DNA from: Dechloromonas sp. TW-R-39-2
GTDB taxonomy: Bacteria; Pseudomonadota; Gammaproteobacteria; Burkholderiales; Rhodocyclaceae
NCBI RefSeq assembly: GCF_016864195.1
Contig: NZ_CP045202.1
Location: forward strand, 1,581,001 to 1,645,000
Direction: 5' to 3'
DNA length: 64,000 nt
The notes under the pieces were generated by a model. That model was given only the letters and a program-made list of their open reading frames with translations, did not search any database and had not been told where the DNA came from. Shown here in pieces: positions 34,208-42,131 of this stretch. Each line of letters starts with the position of its first letter. Position 1 is the first letter of the stretch. A program made the position numbers and the translations under genes.

Positions 34208-36529
34208 TCAGTGACGACTCTGGATTTCCTCGATGTAGCCGAGCATGCCGGTACGGATGTTGGCGGCATTGCCTTCGTCGGTATCGATGTGCATCGCCAG
34301 GCGGAAAGCCGGGTTTACACGAACCACGACGTCGCCGAAGATCAGCTCGCGCTCGCCTTCGACGCGAACGCGGACGACGTAGTTGTCACGCACGCGGAAG
34401 CGCATGGCATCTTCCGGCGACATATGGATGTGGCGCTGGGCACAAATGACGCCACGTTCGATCGTGCTGCTGCCGTACGGGCCTTCCAGCGTGATGCCCG
34501 GCGTGTTGACCAGGTCGCCCGACTGACGGATCGGCGGCTGGATGCCGACCTTGAACTGCTCGGTCATGGCGATCTCGACCTGGGTTTCCTTGCGGGTCGG
34601 GCCGAGAACGCGGACATTGGCGATGCGCCCCTTCGGGCCAACCAGATGCACCTGTTCGGCGCAGGCATACTGGCCCGGCTGCGACAGCTCGTGCTTGGGG
34701 GTCAGCTGGTGGCCGGGGCCGAACAGCTTTTCGACATCGGCTTGCGACAGATGGACGTGGTGAGCAGAAATCTCGACCGGAATCGGCAGGTCGTGTTCGG
34801 CCTTGGCTTCGAGCAGCAACTGGTTGCGTTCGATGGCACGCAAGGTTTCCCAAGCTACCAGGCGCTCGTCGTCATTGGCCACGACGAGAATGGTGACCGG
34901 TGAATCGTCGGCTGAAATGACGGCGTGGCCGTTGATTTTGCCGAGATTGCGGTTCTTTTCCTCGTCGAGCTTGATGCCCATGTAGTTCAGGCCCTGGCAA
35001 GCCAGGCTGCGCACGGTGGCGCTGCTTTCGCCGATGTCACCGGTGAAGGCAAGGACATCGATGCCGCCCATTGCAGCGACATAGCCGCCGATATTCTTGC
35101 GCACTTGGTAGCAGAAGGCTTTGTGAGCGAGCAGGGCGCGGTGGTGGCCTTCATGCGCCGCCGCCTCGATTTCGTGGATGTCGCTCGAAATGCCGGAAAT
35201 ACCCTTCAGGCCGCTTTCGGTATTGATCATGCTGGACAGCTGATCGGCCGGGATCTTGTGATGTTCCATCAGGTGAATCATCACCGCCGGATCGATGCTG
35301 CCGGAACGGCTCGGCATGATCAGGCCATCGGTCGGGGTCATGCCCATCGTGGTGTCGACCGAGCGGCCGTGGTCGATGGCGCACAGCGAAGCGCCGATGC
35401 CAAGGTGGCAGGAGATGATTTCCAGTTCGCCGAGCGGACGCTTGACGACTTCAGCTGCCTTGAGCGAAACATAGCGGTGCGAGGTGCCGTGGAAACCGTA
35501 GCGACGGATGCCGTCTTTTTTGTACAAATCGTACGGTAGACCGTAAAGATAGGCATACGGCGGCAGCGTCTGGTGGAAAGCCGTGTCGAATACGGCGACG
35601 TGCGGAATGGTCGGGAATTGCTTGAGCGCGACGCGGATGCCGGCCACGTTCACCGGATTGTGCAGCGGAGCGAAGATCGCCAGTTCCTCGATGTCGCTGA
35701 TCACTGCCGGCGTCACGACGACCGAGCTGGAGAATTTGTTGCCGCCATGGACGACGCGGTGGCCGATGGCCGTCACGTCTTCCGGGTGGAAGGTGAAGGC
35801 GCTGCCGAGCAAGGCGGTGGTTTCCTGCATCACCTTGAACAGGTCGGACAGTTTGAACGGCGTATGTTCTGCCGTCTTGACCTGCGTGCCGACCATGACC
35901 GTCACGTGGGCCATCTGCTTGTCGGCGTTATCGATGATGCCGTGCACATCGGCACCGCTTTCGTGCGTATCGTAAATACCGAAGTGAATCTGGCTGATGC
36001 CGACGTTGAGCACAACAACCTTGCCCGGCGTATTGGTGTGCAGCGACAGCGAGTAGGGGTCGGCTGACTTGGTGACGGCACGGGCCTGGGCGGTGACCAG
36101 ATCAACCGACATGGCGCGCGTCCGGTCGGCCAGCAGGCGTGAGAGGTAGCCGACGGCCTTGGGGTTGGTCAGGATGTAGGCGTTGAAAACTTCTTGCGGA
36201 ATCATCAGCACGAAGCAGCGGTTTCCGGCGATCACGTCGGCAACGATACGGTCGCCGGTGAGCAGCGACATCACGCCGAAGACATCGCCGGTTTCAAGCT
36301 GGCTGATGACGGCGCGTGTGCCGGTGTTGTCGGTCATCGAGATTTCGGCGTGGCCGCTGATCATGACGCCGATGAAACGCCCTTCGTCACCGGTTTCGAG
36401 GATTGCTTCGTTGCCTTCGTAAGTCGCCAGGCGGGACTTGATGACGATTTCCTCGACCTTGTCGGCCGGGAAGTTTTCGAACAGGCGAACTTGTTCAAGA
36501 AAAAATCGTTTGAGGTCAATTTCACTCAT
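34208..36529 (-). CDS. cNMP-binding / acetate kinase / PduL phosphotransacylase fusion
   Basis: 773 residues with three domains. (1) A cNMP-binding-like domain at about 15-135, but with FGVMSLL where FGE-x-xLL is usual and no Arg-Ser/Thr-Ala. (2) An acetate/propionate kinase domain at about 169-565: HRVVHGG (258), FDTAFHQ (315), RYGFHGTSH (344-351) and RSG (408-410) are conserved. Altered motifs are LNVGISQIHF, HLGIGAS, RSGSIDP, FTGDIGESS. (3) A PduL domain at about 583-755 with HHVH (590-593), RHIH (699-702) and MHIDTDE (746-752), the metal ligands. Known: AckA makes acetyl phosphate, PduL makes acetyl-CoA from it. The start (ATG 36529) keeps all domains; longer frames add unsupported sequence. 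Confidence 0.93.
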   Translation of the reverse strand: MSEIDLKRFFLEQVRLFENFPADKVEEIVIKSRLATYEGNEAILETGDEGRFIGVMISGHAEISMTDNTGTRAVISQLETGDVFGVMSLLTGDRIVADVIAGNRCFVLMIPQEVFNAYILTNPKAVGYLSRLLADRTRAMSVDLVTAQARAVTKSADPYSLSLHTNTPGKVVVLNVGISQIHFGIYDTHESGADVHGIIDNADKQMAHVTVMVGTQVKTAEHTPFKLSDLFKVMQETTALLGSAFTFHPEDVTAIGHRVVHGGNKFSSSVVVTPAVISDIEELAIFAPLHNPVNVAGIRVALKQFPTIPHVAVFDTAFHQTLPPYAYLYGLPYDLYKKDGIRRYGFHGTSHRYVSLKAAEVVKRPLGELEIISCHLGIGASLCAIDHGRSVDTTMGMTPTDGLIMPSRSGSIDPAVMIHLMEHHKIPADQLSSMINTESGLKGISGISSDIHEIEAAAHEGHHRALLAHKAFCYQVRKNIGGYVAAMGGIDVLAFTGDIGESSATVRSLACQGLNYMGIKLDEEKNRNLGKINGHAVISADDSPVTILVVANDDERLVAWETLRAIERNQLLLEAKAEHDLPIPVEISAHHVHLSQADVEKLFGPGHQLTPKHELSQPGQYACAEQVHLVGPKGRIANVRVLGPTRKETQVEIAMTEQFKVGIQPPIRQSGDLVNTPGITLEGPYGSSTIERGVICAQRHIHMSPEDAMRFRVRDNYVVRVRVEGERELIFGDVVVRVNPAFRLAMHIDTDEGNAANIRTGMLGYIEEIQSRH

Positions 36530-36573
36530 GCTGTTACTCGCTTGATACGGGTTTTTATAAGGTGAGAGACTAC

Positions 36574-36598
36574 CACTTTGCTGCAATGCAGCAAAGTG
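36574..36598. promoter_or_regulatory. 25-bp perfect palindrome upstream of the acetate kinase fusion
   Basis: CACTTTGCTGCA-A-TGCAGCAAAGTG, arms of 12 bp, 45 bases upstream of the ATG. The core CTGC-N3-GCAG matches the recognition pattern described for the PHA regulator PhaR. A TATAAA on the minus strand (36559-36554) is a plausible -10, putting the palindrome over the -35. The 36530-36800 gap holds no other feature I can identify. Confidence 0.65.
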
Positions 36599-36800
36599 CT
36601 GCCCGGTAAAGTTTTTGTGACAATAATGGAGGTTTGTTGGCGCGCTGTTGAGGCAGCAAATGCTCTTCCGGAGATGCCTTTGATAAATGACAGGCACGAA
36701 TCGGAAATCGTGCCAGAATGACAAATGAAGTATGAATGCCACGGTCAACGCTGCTTTGATTCTTTAACCCGTGGCAGAGAGACAAGGCACGAGAGGTTAG

Positions 36801-39065
36801 ATGATCGCTCCAGTCAAACGAGGCATTGCTTTCCAGGCCGCCAAGGCCGTGATCGGTTTTGCACTTCTTGCCGGTGTGCTGCTGATGGCCCTGGTCGGCT
36901 ACTTGGCTTTTGAACGGACGCGCGGAGAAGTTGCCCAGCGTCTGCAGGGGCTGATCGACACGGTTGCCAGTACAACCAGCGCCGCCTGTTTCGTTGAGGA
37001 CCATGGACTGGCCAAGGATATTGCCCAGGGTTTGCTGAAAAACACGATTGTTCAGGGCGTGGTCATCCTTTCCTCCGCTGGCGAACTAACCAATCTTTCC
37101 CGTGGTCCGGCGCTGCTCGATGCCGATAAAGTACGCAATACAGGCATCAGCCGGAAAATATTCTCGCCATTCGACCCGGATCTGGCTGTTGGCGAGATGT
37201 TGATCGAGCCGAATCTCAGCGAACTGAAACGCCTGAACAATGAAGAGTTGCTCTATACCGGTTCCGTCCTGTTGCTCCAGCTGATTGCCATTACGGTGGC
37301 GGCCATTTATGCCGCATTGCGCTGGATCGTCTTTCCCATGAAACACATGTCGGATCATTTGCACCGGATGAGCAAGGAGGAAGATGGCGGCGTCCTGAGT
37401 GTGCCCGAAGGCCACGAAACAACCGAGATAGGTCGTCTGGTCGGGGATGTCAATGATTTGACGGCGCATTTGGCGCTGGCTCGCCAGCAGGCCGAGCGGG
37501 CCAACCGGGCGAAAGGCGATTTTCTGGCCAACATGAGCCATGAAATTCGTACGCCGATCAATGCCGTGGTGGGTATGGCTCATTTGGCACTGAAAACCGG
37601 GTTGACCGCGAAACAGCGGGATTACCTCGAAAAGATCAGGGTTTCCGGCAGCCACTTGCTTGATCTGGTCAATGATGTGCTCGATGTTGCCAAGATCGAA
37701 GCGGGTAAATTGACGCTCGAAAATGTGCCTTTCAGCCTGCCGAACATGATCCGGCGTCTTGAGGGCGTTGCTTCATTGCGGGCCGATGAAAAGGGATTGC
37801 AGCTTGAAGTCGATGTCGACCGTAACATTCCGGTTTGCCTGAATGGCGATGAACTCAGGGTTGGTCAGATACTGATCAACTATCTGAACAATGCCATCAA
37901 ATTCACCGACAAGGGGACGATCAGGCTGTCGGCCACTCTGGTCAGCAAGGACGAGAAGGTTTGCTGCCTCCGCTTTACTGTCAGCGATACCGGGATCGGC
38001 CTGTCTGGTGAGCAGATGAAACGCCTTTTCGCGTCGTTCGAACAGGCCGATATCTCGACAACGCGAAAATTCGGCGGGACAGGCTTGGGGCTGGCCATTT
38101 GTCGGGAGTTGGCCGATCTGATGGGCGGCGAGGTTGGTGTTGAAAGTGCGCCCGGTTGCGGCAGTACTTTCTGGGCGACCCTGCGTCTGGGGATCGCACC
38201 GGATGACGCTGTAGCGCATGAAGCGGCAGACTCATCATGGCTGGGCGGGAACGAGATTCATCTTTCCGGTATGCACATCCTGCTGGCCGAAGATAATTTG
38301 ATCAACCAGCAAATTGCGATTGAATTGCTTGAGGAATACGGTGTTAAGGTTTCGGCGGCCAGCAATGGTTTGCAGGCCCTGGCGTTGTTGGAACGAATGC
38401 ATTTCGATTGTGTACTGATGGATGTTCGCATGCCGGAACTCGACGGCATCGAGGCGACTCATCGTATCCGTCAAAACCCTTTGTTCGCCGATCTGCCGAT
38501 CATTGCGATGACGGCCAATGCACGAACCGAGGATCGCGATGAATGTTTTGCTGCCGGGATGAATGATTTCATCAGCAAGCCGGTTGATCCCGTCCAGTTT
38601 TTCAGGATTGTGATGAAATGGGTCAAACCAGTGGCCGATGCGCCGCTTGCGGCCACGGAATCGGCGATGTTGCCGCGATCCGTGGTCAGTAATATTGCCG
38701 AGGTCGATACGGCGGTGATCCGCAAACTGGTTAAAAACGATACGGTGAAGATATTGCGCTTCGTGCAAAATTTCCTCGGGTCGACGGCATCCGGCGTAGC
38801 GGAACTCGGCCCAGCGCTGTTAGCCGGGGATATTGAACAGCTCGCCCGCACGGCGCACCGGCTGAAGTCTTCTTCGAAGAGCATGGGCGCTGCCAATCTG
38901 GGGGAATTGCTGGATCGGCTTGAAAGTGCGGCAAAGTGCGGCGATGTTCCGCTGCTTGGTGAACTCGTGCGGGAAATCGAAGCTGGCTGGCAGCGCGCCG
39001 AGGTAGAACTGATGGCTTTCTCTGCCGAACTGCAAGGGGCTCAGGGCGAAACTGAAAACTCGTAG
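36801..39065 (+). CDS. Hybrid sensor kinase with receiver and HPt domains
   Basis: 754 residues. Seen: TM1 at about residues 15-38, a small periplasmic loop, TM2 at about 155-178, a HAMP domain and the HisKA motif [19 protein letters not shown] near 245. The ATPase domain has YLNNAIKFTDKG and GTGLGLAICREL. A receiver (LLAEDNLINQQIAIELL; VLMDVRMPELDGIEA) and an HPt domain (AHRLKSSSKSMGA near 690) follow. With both receiver and HPt it can carry a full His-Asp-His relay to an unlinked regulator. Its 3' end overlaps the binding-protein-like gene by 25 bases. Confidence 0.93.
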   Translation: MIAPVKRGIAFQAAKAVIGFALLAGVLLMALVGYLAFERTRGEVAQRLQGLIDTVASTTSAACFVEDHGLAKDIAQGLLKNTIVQGVVILSSAGELTNLSRGPALLDADKVRNTGISRKIFSPFDPDLAVGEMLIEPNLSELKRLNNEELLYTGSVLLLQLIAITVAAIYAALRWIVFPMKHMSDHLHRMSKEEDGGVLSVPEGHETTEIGRLVGDVNDLTAHLALARQQAERANRAKGDFLANMSHEIRTPINAVVGMAHLALKTGLTAKQRDYLEKIRVSGSHLLDLVNDVLDVAKIEAGKLTLENVPFSLPNMIRRLEGVASLRADEKGLQLEVDVDRNIPVCLNGDELRVGQILINYLNNAIKFTDKGTIRLSATLVSKDEKVCCLRFTVSDTGIGLSGEQMKRLFASFEQADISTTRKFGGTGLGLAICRELADLMGGEVGVESAPGCGSTFWATLRLGIAPDDAVAHEAADSSWLGGNEIHLSGMHILLAEDNLINQQIAIELLEEYGVKVSAASNGLQALALLERMHFDCVLMDVRMPELDGIEATHRIRQNPLFADLPIIAMTANARTEDRDECFAAGMNDFISKPVDPVQFFRIVMKWVKPVADAPLAATESAMLPRSVVSNIAEVDTAVIRKLVKNDTVKILRFVQNFLGSTASGVAELGPALLAGDIEQLARTAHRLKSSSKSMGAANLGELLDRLESAAKCGDVPLLGELVREIEAGWQRAEVELMAFSAELQGAQGETENS

Positions 39066-39475
39066 ATGACCTTGAGCCGGTTATCCAGCTGTTTGCGTGG
39101 CAAGTAGCCTACCAGGCCGGGGGTCTGGCTGATCATCCGGATCAGTTCGTCAATGTTCTCTGCCGATTGAGGCGGGCGGGCGCCGCCCGAGAAAACCAGT
39201 CGCGACCAGTATGCCTTGATATCCGCAGATTCCTTGTTAACCAGCAAGCGATAGAATTCGACCCGTTCCGGGGTGTCGACCGCAAGATCGAGTGGCGTAG
39301 CTGCATTGCCTGCCGTATTGGTGCGCAAACGTCCCATGTACAGATTGACCACTTCCTGGCGGCTCAAATGCTCAATGCCGCTTTTCTGGCTGGTGACGAC
39401 GACGAGATCAGCCTGAGCCCCGCCGGAAGCAAGGGCGATGTGCAGCAGCAGGAGAAGTCGCGGCAGGTAGCCCAT
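39041..39475 (-). CDS. Small PstS-like periplasmic substrate-binding protein
   Basis: 144 residues: a signal peptide (MGYLPRLLLLLHIALASGGAQA) and a half-size binding-protein-like region (LVVVTSQKSGIEHLSRQEVVNLYMG; LVGYLPRKQL). This resembles the phosphate-binding PstS-like fold. It is much shorter than PstS (about 320 residues) and no transporter gene is linked. It overlaps the hybrid kinase 3' end on the opposite strand and lies 3 bases from the porin-like gene in the same direction. I infer a sensing or envelope role with the neighbouring porin and kinase. Confidence 0.75.
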   Translation of the reverse strand: MGYLPRLLLLLHIALASGGAQADLVVVTSQKSGIEHLSRQEVVNLYMGRLRTNTAGNAATPLDLAVDTPERVEFYRLLVNKESADIKAYWSRLVFSGGARPPQSAENIDELIRMISQTPGLVGYLPRKQLDNRLKVIYEFSVSP

Positions 39476-39477
39476 GG

Positions 39478-40830
39478 TCAGAAGACAAAATCGAGGGCAA
39501 GGCTGAGAATATTCAGTTTTCCATCAAATGCTCCGGGATTGCTTGTCGGGTAGAGGAAAATCGAATCCGGTTTGCCGCGAATCATGTCGAGCTGGCCTTT
39601 CAGGGCCATGTTCTGGCGGAAATCCCAGCGGGCGCCCAGCGTGTAGGTTTTCTGGTCGGTATGAACGCGGGCCAGCGAACCTGCCAGTCCATCATTGATC
39701 TGGGCAAAGGCGGGGACAAAGTTGGGCAGGCCCGAGCTGACTTCCTTCGCTTTCGAGCGCGTCCAGGAATAGCCGCCGAACGGCGTGACCTGGCCGAGTC
39801 GATAACCAGCCAGTACATAGCCTGACTGCGAATCCTGATAACTGGCGCTTTCATGGCGAATCCGGCTGAGCATCGCCTGGACCTGGAGCGGGCCGCGATC
39901 GTAGACGCCTCCTACCGAGTAAAAGCGTGAGCGGGTGTCTTCCAGCGCAATTTGTTCTGCGGCACTGGCTGCGCTGGCAATACCCGTTGCCAGCAGGGCG
40001 GCACGCAGATCGGCGACTGGGCGAGGTAGATCATGCTTGAAGGTCATCTGGGCAAAAGTGGCTCGCCATTGCCAATTGCCTTGCTGGTAATCGAGGTAGC
40101 CGCCTGCCATTGGATTGCCGCGCAGGCTGAAGAGTTCACTGCCGATCGGTGTGACTTCGTTGGCCCGGCCGGCAAAAACCTTGCCTTTGACGATCCCGTC
40201 GCCCAGTGCAACGGTGCCGGTCAAATCAGCGCCGTCAACGTGATGAAAGGCCAGCGCCCCAAAGAAGTCGACCTGGGGGCGTACTGTCAGGTAGGAGTAG
40301 CCGACGTGCCGGGAGTCGGCCAGCATGTAGAACTCGGTTCCCATTCGCCCGCCACGTAGCGTGAGGTTCGGGGTGATGCTGTATTTGGCAAAGGCCCACG
40401 ACAATTCGGGGCGGAAATCATCCTGCGCACCGTAACGACTGATCGCCTGGGCGACCAGTTCGAGCGAGTCGGTGGCCCGGAAGTAGGCTTGTAGACCGAG
40501 CAAGGAATCCAGCTTGGCGTTGGGTGATTTACCGATGCCCCTGGGTTGGGTCTGGTCGCGGACGAAGCGGGCGTCGTCGGTGTCGCTGCGCGCGATGCCG
40601 AGCGTTCCGAAACCGCTGAACTCGAATCGGTCTTGTATCGTGCCGGGCTCGGCTGCCGCGTGGGCCGGAGAAATGAACTGAAGCGTCGTCAGCGCAAAGC
40701 TGGCGCACAATGCGCGGCTGAGCCATTTTTGCCCTGTCTGTGCGGCGCTTGTCCGGCTTGTCTTCCCTGGCACGGTGTGTCTCGTCTGGTCTATGCGTAC
40801 GGTATCGTAGCACCGATACACGCCTTGCAT
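39478..40830 (-). CDS. Porin-like outer membrane beta-barrel protein
   Basis: Up to 450 residues; the barrel ends in ...LSLALDFVF, the terminal Phe of outer membrane proteins. The signal peptide core is LCASFALTTLQFISPAHA, preceded by a long N-terminal stretch. The ATG at 40830 has no clear ribosome site; a GTG at 40773 would give a shorter signal and is a likely alternative. The family is not recognised beyond porin-like features. It shares direction with the small binding protein. Confidence 0.75.
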   Translation of the reverse strand: MQGVYRCYDTVRIDQTRHTVPGKTSRTSAAQTGQKWLSRALCASFALTTLQFISPAHAAAEPGTIQDRFEFSGFGTLGIARSDTDDARFVRDQTQPRGIGKSPNAKLDSLLGLQAYFRATDSLELVAQAISRYGAQDDFRPELSWAFAKYSITPNLTLRGGRMGTEFYMLADSRHVGYSYLTVRPQVDFFGALAFHHVDGADLTGTVALGDGIVKGKVFAGRANEVTPIGSELFSLRGNPMAGGYLDYQQGNWQWRATFAQMTFKHDLPRPVADLRAALLATGIASAASAAEQIALEDTRSRFYSVGGVYDRGPLQVQAMLSRIRHESASYQDSQSGYVLAGYRLGQVTPFGGYSWTRSKAKEVSSGLPNFVPAFAQINDGLAGSLARVHTDQKTYTLGARWDFRQNMALKGQLDMIRGKPDSIFLYPTSNPGAFDGKLNILSLALDFVF

Positions 40831-40883
40831 AAAGTTTTGCGGCCAGGCGGCCGAGCCAAGAATGCGGCCCGGCCTTTTTCAGG

Positions 40884-41609
40884 TCAGCTTGCCGCCTTGA
40901 TGTGCAGGCCGCATTCCTTCAGTTCAGGCGATTCCCACCACCAGCGGCCGGAGCGTACATCCTCGCCAAGGCTGATGGCGCGGGTGCATGGGGCGCAGCC
41001 GATGCTTGGGTAGAACTTGTCGTGCAGCGCGTTGTACGGCACGGCATTCTGTTTGATATAGGTCCAGACTTCCTTTTCGGTCCAGTCGGCCAGCGGATTG
41101 AATTTTTCCAGCTTGTTGCCTTCGTCGTATTCACGGCTTGGCAGACCGACGCGGGTGGCGGCCTGCTGGGCGCGCAGGCCGGTGATCCAGGCTTTCTTGC
41201 CGGCCAGGGCGCGTTGTAACGGTTCTACCTTGCGGGCAAAACAGCAGGCTTTGCGCAGTTCGATCGACTGGTAGAAGGCATTGATGCCGTTGGTCCGGAC
41301 ATATGTCTCGACGGCGCTGCTTTGCGGGAAATAAATCTTCAATTTCAGCCCGTAATGCTGGTCGACCGCAGCCATCAGGTCATAGGTTTCGAGCGGCAGA
41401 CGACCGGTGTCGAGACTGAAGATTTCAATCGGCAGGCCGGATTTTGCAATCAGATCGGTCAGCACCATGTCTTCAGCCCCGAGGCTGTTGGCGAAGGTGG
41501 CCGGCGACCAGTTACCGGCGATGTCGGCCAGTAGCGACTGTGCTGCAGTCGTCTTGGCCGCGACGCTGGCGGTCAGTTCCGGGGTGATGTTGAGCAGGCT
41601 GGGCGTCAT
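40884..41609 (-). CDS. cysH: Adenylylsulfate (APS) reductase, CysH family
   Basis: 241 residues. Seen: SLGAEDMVL, LDTGRLPLETY, and cysteine pairs KACCFARKVEP and IGCAPCTRAISLGED with a final ECGLH catalytic Cys. The four cysteines mark the iron-sulfur type that usually prefers APS over PAPS, unlike E. coli CysH. Thioredoxin or glutaredoxin supplies electrons; the product is sulfite, passed to CysI. It is the last gene of the cysI-DUF934-cysH operon. No cysC or fused APS kinase appears in the window, supporting the APS-direct route. Confidence 0.93.
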   Translation of the reverse strand: MTPSLLNITPELTASVAAKTTAAQSLLADIAGNWSPATFANSLGAEDMVLTDLIAKSGLPIEIFSLDTGRLPLETYDLMAAVDQHYGLKLKIYFPQSSAVETYVRTNGINAFYQSIELRKACCFARKVEPLQRALAGKKAWITGLRAQQAATRVGLPSREYDEGNKLEKFNPLADWTEKEVWTYIKQNAVPYNALHDKFYPSIGCAPCTRAISLGEDVRSGRWWWESPELKECGLHIKAAS

Positions 41610-41618
41610 GGCGGGCTC

Positions 41619-42131
41619 TCAGTGACGACGGCGGAAAAAAGGTTGCGGCTGGTTGGTCGAGCCTTGGTAAGCGTCGCTGAACGGGGTGAATGCGGCTTCC
41701 AGTGCGTAGATTGCATTCTTGCCGTCCTTCAGCGCGTAGCTGTCGAAACCGACGCGCTTCATGAAGAACAGTTGGTCATGCAAGACATCGCCGACGGCGC
41801 GCAATTCACCTTGGTAGTTGTAGCGCTGGCGCAGCAGGCTGGCTGTCGAATAGCCGCGACCATCGACAAATTTCGGGAAGTTGACGGCAATCAGCGCGAA
41901 ATGACTCAACGCTTCGCTGACGTCTTCGATGCGTTCGTCGGGCTGGATCAACAGGCCGATGCGCTTATGGGTCGCGATGATCTCGGCCTGGCGCGCCTGC
42001 CATACGGCGAACGGGAAAATGATTTCGCCGGCAGGCAGGGCAACGGTTTCCGGTGTTTCACCTTCGGCCAATTCGAGTGTTGTCCAGGTGTCGACCGTGA
42101 CTTGTGCCGAATCCTTGATCAGTTGGGCCAT
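41619..42131 (-). CDS. DUF934 sulfur-assimilation accessory protein
   Basis: 170 residues, DUF934 pattern (LIQPDERIEDVSEALSHFALIAVNFPKFVDGRGYSTASLLRQRY; GELRAVGDVLHDQLFFMKRVGFDSY). Known: this family sits with sulfite reductase and cysH in many beta- and alphaproteobacteria, with no biochemical role fixed; it may act as an electron-transfer or assembly partner for CysI. Its start overlaps the cysI stop by one base. No cysJ flavoprotein is nearby, so an alternative electron supply is needed. Confidence 0.88.
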   Translation of the reverse strand: MAQLIKDSAQVTVDTWTTLELAEGETPETVALPAGEIIFPFAVWQARQAEIIATHKRIGLLIQPDERIEDVSEALSHFALIAVNFPKFVDGRGYSTASLLRQRYNYQGELRAVGDVLHDQLFFMKRVGFDSYALKDGKNAIYALEAAFTPFSDAYQGSTNQPQPFFRRRH

